A DNA stretch of 6,349 bases from Erythrobacter sp. GTDB taxonomy: Bacteria > Pseudomonadota > Alphaproteobacteria > Sphingomonadales > Sphingomonadaceae. Where the stretch lies: assembly GCA_003483125.1 (NCBI GenBank), contig DMWU01000132.1, positions 1 through 6,349 on the forward strand, written 5' to 3'. This document shows positions 1 through 4,840 of this stretch, one piece after another (position 1 is the first letter of the stretch; every line of letters begins with the position of its first letter). The position numbers and the translations under genes were made by a program. Under the pieces are notes generated by a model. The model saw only the letters and a program-made list of their open reading frames with translations, did not search any database and had not been told where the DNA came from.

Positions 1-73
1 TTTGGCCTCTGGCATGCTTTCGCCGCAAAATGCCGGCGCAACCCACCTCCATGCATAGGCGGCGCTTTCAAGA

Positions 74-175
74 ATGGTGCGCGATGAGAATATACATCAG
101 GCATTGACTGACGCGCCCGATAGCGAGGCGCTATACGCTCTATTGAGCAACCAGCTGGATCGCGATGCCGCCTGA
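74..175 (+). CDS. possible small ORF (33 aa) overlapping the thioesterase start
   Basis: A short open frame with the predicted protein start MVRDENIHQALTDAP and an acidic, helix-prone end (YALLSNQLDRDAA). It ends at TGA 173-175, so it overlaps the thioesterase ATG at 165 by 11 bp, a geometry that would suit translational coupling. An in-frame TAG at 56-58 blocks upstream extension, so it is not the tail of a longer gene in this frame. There is no convincing Shine-Dalgarno sequence before the ATG, only AAGA directly against it. I recognise no family. It may be a real small gene or leader peptide, or only chance open sequence. The uncertainty is high. Confidence 0.25.
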   Translation: MVRDENIHQALTDAPDSEALYALLSNQLDRDAA

Positions 176-638
176 GGTTGATGATCCTGTTGGTGCCGAA
201 CTGCATTTTCGCGCCCTGGAGAACCTCTACGCAACGGCGCCTGTAAATTCACTCTTCAGATCACGGTTGGAAATTTTCGAAGAGGGCCATTCGCGCATTT
301 CCTTTGAGGTAGACCAAAGCAGTTACCATGCCGCCGGAGCGGCGCATGGAACCCTCTACTTCAAGATGCTTGATGATGCGGCATTCTATGCCGCCAACAC
401 GCTTGCGACCGACCGTTTCCTGCTCACGACTTCATTCAACCTCCATTTCACCAAGCCTGTGAGAGGTGGCAAGGTGGTTGCCGAGGGCCGATGGGTGAGC
501 GGAAGGCGGCGTGTCTTTGTCGCGGAATCGCGCCTTGTCGATGAAGAAGGCGATGAAATTGGCCGGGGTACGGGTACTTTCATGCGCTCCCACATCGCCC
601 TTTCGGGCCTTGCCGGTTACTCGCCAGGAAAAGCCTGA
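165..638 (+). CDS. PaaI family thioesterase (hotdog fold)
   Basis: A cytoplasmic hotdog-fold protein expected to hydrolyse acyl-CoA or another acyl thioester; the substrate cannot be told from sequence. The 157 aa length fits single-hotdog PaaI/DUF4442-like proteins. The diagnostic stretch is at residues 55-74: HAAGAAHG followed by the long central helix, with D70 ten positions along from H61, where PaaI enzymes carry the catalytic Asp. Residues 87-100 (LTTSFNLHFTKPVR) and 103-122 supply the typical beta strands, including the F-x-K-P-V turn common in the family. The ATG at 165 is the only good start, because the frame has a TGA shortly upstream (144-146). Its Shine-Dalgarno sequence is weak, which would fit coupling to the small frame before it. 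The DUF1491 gene begins 2 bp after the stop, so the two are very likely co-transcribed. The family call is firm; the biological role is open. Confidence 0.9.
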   Translation: MPPEVDDPVGAELHFRALENLYATAPVNSLFRSRLEIFEEGHSRISFEVDQSSYHAAGAAHGTLYFKMLDDAAFYAANTLATDRFLLTTSFNLHFTKPVRGGKVVAEGRWVSGRRRVFVAESRLVDEEGDEIGRGTGTFMRSHIALSGLAGYSPGKA

Positions 639-640
639 TC

Positions 641-976
641 ATGGACGCGCGGCTGCCCGCACATTTAGAGGTTGCAGGGCTGATCCGCATGGTCGAGGCA
701 GAGGGTGGTTTCGCAAGCGTTATCGCAAAGGGCGAAAGAGACGCTGGGACCATTCTGATCTTAACTATGTATCGCGGTGAAGAGGCAATTCTATTCGAAA
801 GAATGCCCCAATTGGACGGTTCGCGACCATATGTTGTTGCAAAGCAACAAGATAATGAAAATAAACAGGAAATTTTCGAATACATCGAAAAACGCAAAAA
901 TCAGGATCCTGATATTTGGGTAATTGAGGCAGATATCGCTGATCGAGCACGGTTCATCGCACATTTACCGCGTTAA
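641..976 (+). CDS. DUF1491 family protein
   Basis: A 111 aa protein matching the alphaproteobacterial DUF1491 family. It has the N-terminal part around residues 8-30 (HLEVAGLIRMVEAEGGFASV), a central beta-rich section (GTILILTMYRGEEAILFERM, residues 36-55), and the family's C-terminal signature, an R/K-rich helix leading to QDPDIWVIEAD (88-98). No biochemical function is known for the family, and no catalytic motif stands out here. AGGAA at 626-630, ten bases before the ATG, serves as ribosome binding site, and the gap to the thioesterase gene is 2 bp, so the two form an operon. The 841-900 stretch is strikingly AT-rich (16 G/C of 60) and encodes a K/N/Q/E-rich segment, unlike the 68% G+C stretch at 481-540 in the neighbouring gene. 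Family assignment rests on recalled motif similarity. Confidence 0.8.
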   Translation: MDARLPAHLEVAGLIRMVEAEGGFASVIAKGERDAGTILILTMYRGEEAILFERMPQLDGSRPYVVAKQQDNENKQEIFEYIEKRKNQDPDIWVIEADIADRARFIAHLPR

Positions 977-1181
977 CTTTACATTATTGAGAACCGACCT
1001 ATTTGGCCGCGAAGCTTCCAGGTGCGTAGGCGGCTTAGTGCAACAATACGGTTGTTTGAGCTAGCACGCAGACGGGGGGCGGCCGGCAGGCCAAGAATAG
1101 GACCAAGATTTTAAACGCAAATAACGCGAACCGGTCCCAGCCTGCGTCGGAGCTAGCTCACCGCTTAGTATTGACGGGAAT
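977..1181 (+). promoter_or_regulatory. non-coding leader with long fold-back before the cell wall hydrolase gene
   Basis: This 205-bp gap has no plausible gene. Bases 1057-1071 can pair with 1142-1160 in 15 Watson-Crick pairs broken only by a 4-nt bulge (CGGA, 1148-1151). Inside lie a small GGCC/GGCC hairpin (1081-1084 with 1089-1092) and a possible GGACC/GGTCC stem (1100-1104 with 1133-1137), so a junction-like RNA fold is conceivable. A 5-bp hairpin, AACAA/TTGTT (1042-1046 with 1052-1056), sits just before it. The outer stem ends 21 bases before the hydrolase ATG. There is no T-tract after it, so it is not an ordinary terminator of the upstream operon. It could be a structured 5' UTR or a paired operator. 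No known riboswitch class is recognised, and I could not identify a confident -35/-10 pair. Confidence 0.35.
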
Positions 1182-1835
1182 ATGAGTCGTAAGACCCATA
1201 GGTATACTACTGTCGCTGTAGCAGCGACATTGAGTTTGAGCCTTGCCAGTGCAGAAATGTCCAGCGCGTTCGCGCAGGCATTGGAACCAGGCGAAAATGG
1301 AGCCGCCGAGCAGGAAGTGGCTCCAATTTTTATTTCAAGAGAAATCGTCCAGCCTATTCCTGGTGAACTAGGCGCAGTTGATGCTGATGCCGGGCAGGTT
1401 TTGGACGAAGCATCCGCTGGCTCACTGAGAGAGCTGGTCATGCGCACGGACACCGGTTTCGAGCTGTCCGAGCAGATGCATTGCCTTGCCGGGGCAGTTT
1501 ATTTCGAATCTCGCGGCGAGCCGCTGGCCGGACAGCTTGCTGTCGCCCAGGTTGTGATCAACCGTGCGGAGTCGAGCCGTTTTCCAGAGAGCTATTGCGC
1601 CGTTGTTTTTCAGCGTGCGCAGTTCTCATTCGTGAAGAATGGCCAGATGCCAAGAATCAAGACAGGTTCCGAAGCCTGGCGCCGCGCTAAAGCCATTGCA
1701 CGGATCGCGCATGAAGGACTGTGGGAATCGGAAGCAGCCGATGCTCTGTTCTTCCACGCCAAATATGTGAATCCGCGCTGGAACCGCGAGAAGGTTGCGC
1801 GCGCTACGATCAACCAGCACATTTTCTATCGCTGA
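1182..1835 (+). CDS. secreted cell wall hydrolase, SleB/Hydrolase_2 family
   Basis: A 217 aa exported enzyme predicted to cleave peptidoglycan in the periplasm. Residues 1-32 form a signal peptide: basic MSRKTHR, a hydrophobic core, and a likely cut after AFA or AQA. Residues 33-95 are an acidic, low-complexity linker without a recognisable domain. Residues 96-217 are the Hydrolase_2 domain of SleB-like hydrolases. The motif at 99-113 (MHCLAGAVYFESRGE) contains E109, in the position of the family's catalytic Glu. The AVAQVVINR segment (120-128) and QFSFVKNG (147-154) are also typical, and C101 and C139 may pair in the periplasm. In spores SleB degrades cortex; alphaproteobacterial relatives are thought to remodel the wall during growth or division. 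There is no peptidoglycan-binding domain. The ATG at 1182 has GGGAA almost against it, a poor ribosome binding site, but no other in-frame start exists after the TAA at 1122. The leader carries a fold-back structure and a strong terminator follows. Confidence 0.9.
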   Translation: MSRKTHRYTTVAVAATLSLSLASAEMSSAFAQALEPGENGAAEQEVAPIFISREIVQPIPGELGAVDADAGQVLDEASAGSLRELVMRTDTGFELSEQMHCLAGAVYFESRGEPLAGQLAVAQVVINRAESSRFPESYCAVVFQRAQFSFVKNGQMPRIKTGSEAWRRAKAIARIAHEGLWESEAADALFFHAKYVNPRWNREKVARATINQHIFYR

Positions 1836-1855
1836 TCGATTGAAGCAGGATTGCC

Positions 1856-1895
1856 AGAGGCCTCCCACCCATCCGGTGCGGAGGCCTCTTCTTTT
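1856..1895 (+). terminator. intrinsic terminator after the cell wall hydrolase gene
   Basis: A perfect 10-bp inverted repeat, AGAGGCCTCC at 1856-1865 with GGAGGCCTCT at 1880-1889, is extended by CACC/GGTG (1866-1869 with 1875-1878, one bulged C) and followed by TTCTTTT (1889-1895). It begins 18 bases after the hydrolase stop. The xthA stop lies only 10 bases beyond the T-tract on the other strand, so the hairpin separates two convergent units. On the minus strand the hairpin is not followed by a T-run, so termination there should be weaker. Confidence 0.88.
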
Positions 1896-1904
1896 AGGTG
1901 GAAT

Positions 1905-2678
1905 TCAGTTTCTTAGATTTGCCCAGACCGGAGCGTGATCGCTAGCCTTTTCACGTCCGCGATGTTCACGATCGACGCCAACTGCTTGCAACCTATCCGC
2001 CAATTCGGGTGTGAGGAGTATATGATCGATCCGGAACCCGTGGTCGCGCTGCCAGGCACCGGCCTGATAATCCCAATAGGTCCACACGCCGCCGCGCGGG
2101 TTATGCGTCCGCAACGCATCGCACCAACCATCGGCCAGTAGGCGTGAATAGGCCGCCCGCGATTCCGGCTGCATTAGCGCATCATTCTCCATCGCTTTGG
2201 GTGCCCACACATCGTCATCTTGTGGAATGACATTGAAGTCTCCGACAACCGCGCAGGGCACCTCGGATTGCCAGATTTTTCGCATCCTGGATCGGAGCCG
2301 TTCCATCCAGGCGAGCTTGTAATCGAATTTGGGGCCGGGGACGGGGTTTCCATTGGGCAGGTATATACAAACGATCCGTATGCCCATCACGTCCGCTTCC
2401 AGATAACGCGCTTGTTCGTCTTCCGGATCGCCGGGCAATCCCTGTTGTACTTCAATGGGCTTCTCCCCATCTGCCAGGATCGCCACGCCATTGAAGCTCT
2501 TCTGGCCATGCCAGATCAATTGGTATCCCAACTCCTCGAACTCGGACGCGGGGAAGTTCTCATCCTGCGATTTGATTTCTTGCAGGCAGGCGACGCTCGG
2601 CCGCGTTTCAGCGAGCCATTCCTTGAGGCGCGGCAGGCGCGCCTTTACTCCATTAATGTTGAAGGTGGCGATCTTCAT
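1905..2678 (-). CDS. xthA: exodeoxyribonuclease III
   Basis: Exonuclease III/AP endonuclease of the base excision repair pathway. It cuts 5' to abasic sites and removes 3' blocks in the cytoplasm, using a divalent metal. The 257 aa length is usual for the ExoIII branch of the endonuclease/exonuclease/phosphatase fold. Active-site residues are all present: N7 in ATFNINGVKAR, metal ligand E34 in LQEIKS, Y106 in IYLPNGNP, D147 and N149 in GDFNV, D218 in FRIDHIL, and the catalytic D247-H248 pair in SDHAPVW. WTYWD (199-203) is also typical. The ATG at 2678 gives the family's standard MKIATFNINGV start. It lies 37 bases after the erpA stop, so it probably shares a transcript with erpA and the CBS gene. 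The gene is intact, with nothing unusual in it. Confidence 0.96.
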   Translation of the reverse strand: MKIATFNINGVKARLPRLKEWLAETRPSVACLQEIKSQDENFPASEFEELGYQLIWHGQKSFNGVAILADGEKPIEVQQGLPGDPEDEQARYLEADVMGIRIVCIYLPNGNPVPGPKFDYKLAWMERLRSRMRKIWQSEVPCAVVGDFNVIPQDDDVWAPKAMENDALMQPESRAAYSRLLADGWCDALRTHNPRGGVWTYWDYQAGAWQRDHGFRIDHILLTPELADRLQAVGVDREHRGREKASDHAPVWANLRN

Positions 2679-2715
2679 GCAGGCTTAGTGCCCGATCTCG
2701 CCCCGCAGGTCCATT

Positions 2716-3045
2716 TCAAATCCCGAAGCTGGTTCCGCATCCACAGCCTGCGGCCGCATTTGGGTTCTCGACGCGGAATGCCGCACCACCTAATGACTCG
2801 ACGAAATCGACGGTGCTTCCCGCGACCAGATCAAGGCTGATGGGGTCGACTACCAGTTTCACACCATCAGTTTCGCTAATGCTGTCATCTGCATCGGCGC
2901 CATCGGAAAGGTCGAATTTATACTGGAAGCCTGAACATCCTCCACCCTCTACCGAAAGACGCAATATAGCCGGGCGTGACTGCTTCTGTGCAATCCAGGC
3001 CACACGTTCAGCTGCTGCTGGGGTCAATGTTAGAGTGTCAGGCAT
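2716..3045 (-). CDS. erpA: iron-sulfur cluster insertion protein, A-type carrier
   Basis: An A-type Fe-S carrier (HesB/IscA/ErpA) that receives clusters from the scaffold and passes them to apoproteins in the cytoplasm. The three ligand cysteines are in place: C37 in EGGGCSGFQY and C101/C103 in GCGCGTSF near the C-terminus. The 109 aa length and the start MPDTLTLTPAAAERV match ErpA. The frame also stays open to a TTG at 3081, adding 12 residues (with RNSTELPTSRS) that do not resemble the family N-terminus. Neither start has a good Shine-Dalgarno sequence, so I prefer the ATG at 3045 on protein similarity. The gene lies 47 bases after the CBS gene and 37 before xthA. The ErpA rather than IscA or SufA call rests on overall similarity and lack of isc/suf neighbours, so the exact paralogue is less certain than the family. 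Confidence 0.92.
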   Translation of the reverse strand: MPDTLTLTPAAAERVAWIAQKQSRPAILRLSVEGGGCSGFQYKFDLSDGADADDSISETDGVKLVVDPISLDLVAGSTVDFVESLGGAAFRVENPNAAAGCGCGTSFGI

Positions 3046-3092
3046 AGACCGTGATGTAGGAAGTTCCGTGGAATTCCTCAAGGCAAAGCAGA

Positions 3093-3524
3093 TTATGCGG
3101 TCTGGATATACTCGCGCATTGCTTCGGCTTCATGCTCGACTTCATCGATCCTGCTTTTCACAAGGTCCCCGATCGAGATGAATGCTATCATCGCACCATT
3201 CTCAATCACCGGCAGGTGCCTGATCCGCCTTCGCGTCATCAAAGCCAGCGCTTCGTAAACATGTGTGTGCGTCTCGATCGTAATCGGCGGTTTAGCCATA
3301 ACTTCGCCAACCGATTGCGAAAGGCAGGCCTCGCCTTCTTTCGCCAAGTTATAGATTACGTCTCGCTCCGAAAATATCCCGACTACAGATCCATTCTGTA
3401 GAACCGGAACAGCCCCTATCCGCTTGCTTGCCAATAGCGTTACCACGTCTCTCATCGGAGTCGAAACATCGCATGATATGACATCGCCAGAGGCACGGTT
3501 TGCGATTATTTGCGCAATTTCCAT
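3093..3524 (-). CDS. CBS domain-containing protein (two CBS motifs)
   Basis: A stand-alone tandem CBS (Bateman) protein of 143 aa. CBS pairs generally sense adenine nucleotides or related ligands; the partner here is unknown. CBS1 spans about residues 16-65 (VISCDVSTPMRDVVTLLA, then IGAVPVLQNGSVVGIFSERD) and CBS2 about 78-128 (ITIETHTHVYEALALM, then RIRHLPVIENG, ending ISIGDLVKSR). The FSERD and ISIGDLVK ends are hallmarks of this common bacterial subfamily. The frame stays open to an ATG at 3593, but the ATG at 3524 is preceded by an excellent ribosome binding site (GGAGGAGAG, 3539-3531) and gives the usual length. There is no other domain and no membrane segment. The C-terminus (IDEVEHEAEAMREYIQ) is a helix. 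It is first in a minus-strand run with erpA and xthA and is divergent from the small membrane protein gene. Confidence 0.92.
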   Translation of the reverse strand: MEIAQIIANRASGDVISCDVSTPMRDVVTLLASKRIGAVPVLQNGSVVGIFSERDVIYNLAKEGEACLSQSVGEVMAKPPITIETHTHVYEALALMTRRRIRHLPVIENGAMIAFISIGDLVKSRIDEVEHEAEAMREYIQTA

Positions 3525-3530
3525 GACTAA

Positions 3531-3539
3531 CTCTCCTCC
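3531..3539 (-). promoter_or_regulatory. ribosome binding site that fixes the CBS gene start
   Basis: Read on the minus strand this is GGAGGAGAG, six bases before the ATG at 3524-3522. It is the strongest Shine-Dalgarno match in the window. It lies inside the longer open frame that begins at 3593 and so argues for the shorter 143-residue protein. Confidence 0.8.
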
Positions 3540-3556
3540 AGTCATGCGCAGAATGC

Positions 3557-3575
3557 CATTTTTGAAAGAAAAATG
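3557..3575. repeat. AT-rich inverted repeat in the divergent intergenic region
   Basis: CATTTTT (3557-3563) and AAAAATG (3569-3575) are perfect 7-bp arms around GAAAG. The repeat lies between the divergent CBS gene (start 3524) and membrane protein gene (start 3638), where promoters for both should be. A GAATC site, a GANTC (CcrM-type methylation) sequence, follows at 3577-3581. The arms are almost pure A/T, so it makes a poor terminator; an operator or curved promoter DNA is more likely. It may also be chance. Confidence 0.3.
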
Positions 3576-3637
3576 CGAATCTGGTGTGGGCAAACTCGCT
3601 CATTGCATCATGGGCCAATGCTCTCCATCTGGGGGGA

Positions 3638-3946
3638 ATGGCAAGCAAATCACCCCTCGATGATCCCGAAAATGCCCGTCATGCCTGGGATAGATACCGA
3701 AGGATCATGAAGATCGTGGCATGTATCGCGGCGCTCGCCGTGGCTGTGTCGCTCGCCATACTGTTTGCACTCAACGGTATGGTTTCGATCCATCTCTATA
3801 TTGCCGCTGCACTTGGTATCGGGCTTTCTGTGTTGATGGCGGGCGCATTGATGGGTCTGGTCTTTCTCTCCAGCGGGACAGATCATGATGCCGCGGTAGA
3901 CAATCGCCTTCCCGGCATTGATGAAGATCAGGGGAATGGCGGCTAG
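3638..3946 (+). CDS. small two-helix inner membrane protein, unknown function
   Basis: A 102 aa protein with a charged cytoplasmic-looking head (MASKSPLDDPENARHAWDRY, residues 1-20), two hydrophobic helices at about 24-45 (IMKIVACIAALAVAVSLAI onward) and 51-78, and an acidic hydrophilic tail (TDHDAAVDNRLPGIDEDQ, 81-98). Both termini probably face the same side of the inner membrane. I do not recognise a named family; similar short proteins of unknown role occur in sphingomonads. The frame is open from an ATG at 3584, but the ATG at 3638 follows a G-run (3631-3636) and removes an atypical leader rich in W and H. The gene is divergent from the CBS gene. Its TAG stop overlaps that of the convergent ferredoxin gene, which suggests an old, stable arrangement. 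Confidence 0.78.
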   Translation: MASKSPLDDPENARHAWDRYRRIMKIVACIAALAVAVSLAILFALNGMVSIHLYIAAALGIGLSVLMAGALMGLVFLSSGTDHDAAVDNRLPGIDEDQGNGG

Positions 3947-4341
3947 CCGTCAGGGCGTAGCCTGAACTCTTCCACCACATTACCGCCGATCAAATGGTTT
4001 TGGATGATCTGCTCCAGCACTTCCTCGGTGCAGGAATGATACCAGACCCGATCGGGCCACACGACGGCGATGGGGCCATTGCTGCAGACTTGCAAGCAAT
4101 CAGCCTTGGTGCGCTGGATCCCGCCGCGCATGCTTCCGTCATCGCTATGCCGCTTTGGCCCGGCCAGTTTCAGTTCATTGAGACGCCGCTTGAGAAACTT
4201 CCACGACCTCTCGCCCTGATCGCGTGAGCAGCATTTCTGTTTCTCGCTCATCGCGCAGAGGAAAATCTGCCGATCAACCTCTTCGCCGCCGATCTTGGCA
4301 AGCGCCATCTGCGCGGTCTGGAGCGATCTGGAGGAACTCAT
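3943..4341 (-). CDS. (2Fe-2S) ferredoxin domain-containing protein, thioredoxin-like
   Basis: A 132 aa protein of the thioredoxin-like [2Fe-2S] ferredoxin type, probably a cytoplasmic electron carrier. The cluster region begins IFLCAMSEKQKCCSRDQG (residues 26-43), with C29 and the C37-C38 pair. It continues in the family's second signature, KADCLQVCSNGPIAVVWPD (79-97), with C82 and C86, followed by VWYHSCTEEVLEQIIQNHL, which matches the usual Y-x(n)-EDV-EII-HL ending. C104 is an additional cysteine. Four of these six ligate the cluster by family precedent, and which of C37 or C38 is used cannot be told. The frame extends to an ATG at 4521, but that part is antisense-like overlap with popZ. 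The ATG at 4341 has GGAAAAGAGA just before it and the start MSSSRSLQTAQMALAKIGG. It follows popZ by 31 bases, so it is probably in the same transcript. Its stop overlaps the convergent membrane protein stop. Confidence 0.85.
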   Translation of the reverse strand: MSSSRSLQTAQMALAKIGGEEVDRQIFLCAMSEKQKCCSRDQGERSWKFLKRRLNELKLAGPKRHSDDGSMRGGIQRTKADCLQVCSNGPIAVVWPDRVWYHSCTEEVLEQIIQNHLIGGNVVEEFRLRPDG

Positions 4342-4372
4342 TCTCTTTTCCGCAATCTGTAAGGGCTGGCCG

Positions 4373-4795
4373 TTAGTTGCGCTTCCCCGCGATTCGGGCA
4401 ATCTCAGCCTGGACCATTTTCTCGACCATGCCAGGAAGGTTCTCATCGAGCCATTCAGCCAACATTGGACGGAGCATTTCGCGCACCAGCCCTTCGAGCG
4501 AAGTTTCTCCTGAGCGGACAATCTGGGGCTTCGCGCCAGGTTCCGCCAGCATGGCTAGTGCCGCAAAATTTTCCTGCATGCCCGCACGCACTGCGTCGGT
4601 GGTGAGCGGCGTATCCTCTTGTTCGGAACCTGCCCCACTTTCGCCTTCAGAGAGTTCCATGTCCGAAAGATCGAGCACGTCCGCCTGGTCGTCGCTGGCC
4701 GAATCCGATCGTTCGTTCGCCACGCCATCGCGCGCCATCACCTTCTTGATGGATTCAAGGATTTCTTCGACCGAAGCTTCGTTCTTCTGCGCCAT
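4373..4795 (-). CDS. popZ: PopZ / DUF2497 family cell pole-organising protein
   Basis: A PopZ-family protein (DUF2497), 140 aa. In Caulobacter, PopZ self-assembles at the cell poles and tethers the ParB-parS centromere and cell-cycle regulators. Residues 6-22 (EASVEEILESIKKVMAR) are the conserved N-terminal client-binding helix, matching the EPSMEEILASI signature. VLDLSDME (40-47) corresponds to the short LEL-T/S motif of alphaproteobacterial homologues. The C-terminal 99-137 (SLEGLVREMLRPMLAEWLDENLPG, then VEKMVQAEIARIAG) is the oligomerisation region and is very typical. The linker between is short, Ser/Asp/Glu-rich and nearly proline-free. GGGAAGG just upstream of the ATG is a good ribosome binding site. 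The gene follows the TolC gene by 45 bases, the same tolC-popZ order as in Caulobacter. Localisation in this organism is inferred from the family. Confidence 0.9.
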   Translation of the reverse strand: MAQKNEASVEEILESIKKVMARDGVANERSDSASDDQADVLDLSDMELSEGESGAGSEQEDTPLTTDAVRAGMQENFAALAMLAEPGAKPQIVRSGETSLEGLVREMLRPMLAEWLDENLPGMVEKMVQAEIARIAGKRN

Positions 4796-4840
4796 GCGGA
4801 CCTTCCCACTAAGGATGCAAATGCGCCGTTTCAGGCGGGC

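Noticed and set aside
1..73. Possible end of an upstream gene (frame closing at TAG 56-58) or start of a minus-strand gene at 15
   Set aside because: Too little sequence at the window edge; no motif or ribosome binding site supports either.
1006..1034. GCCGC/GCGGC inverted pair after the DUF1491 gene, considered as a terminator
   Set aside because: Only 5 bp with a 19-nt loop and no T-run after it.
977..1181. tRNA or known riboswitch in the leader of the hydrolase gene
   Set aside because: No cloverleaf, T-loop (GGTTCRA) or known aptamer core could be found; only the unclassified fold-back is supported.
1061..1453. 130-codon minus-strand frame opposite the cell wall hydrolase start and leader
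   Set aside because: It overlaps the signal-peptide and linker portion of the hydrolase gene and carries no recognisable protein feature.
2220..2840. 206-codon open frame on the plus strand opposite xthA and erpA
   Set aside because: Antisense shadow of two intact conserved genes on the minus strand, with no ribosome binding site or recognisable domain.
3543..3663. Short plus-strand frame inside the divergent intergenic region (MRRMPFLKEK...)
   Set aside because: No ribosome binding site and it runs through the membrane protein start in another frame. The intergenic sequence reads better as promoter DNA.
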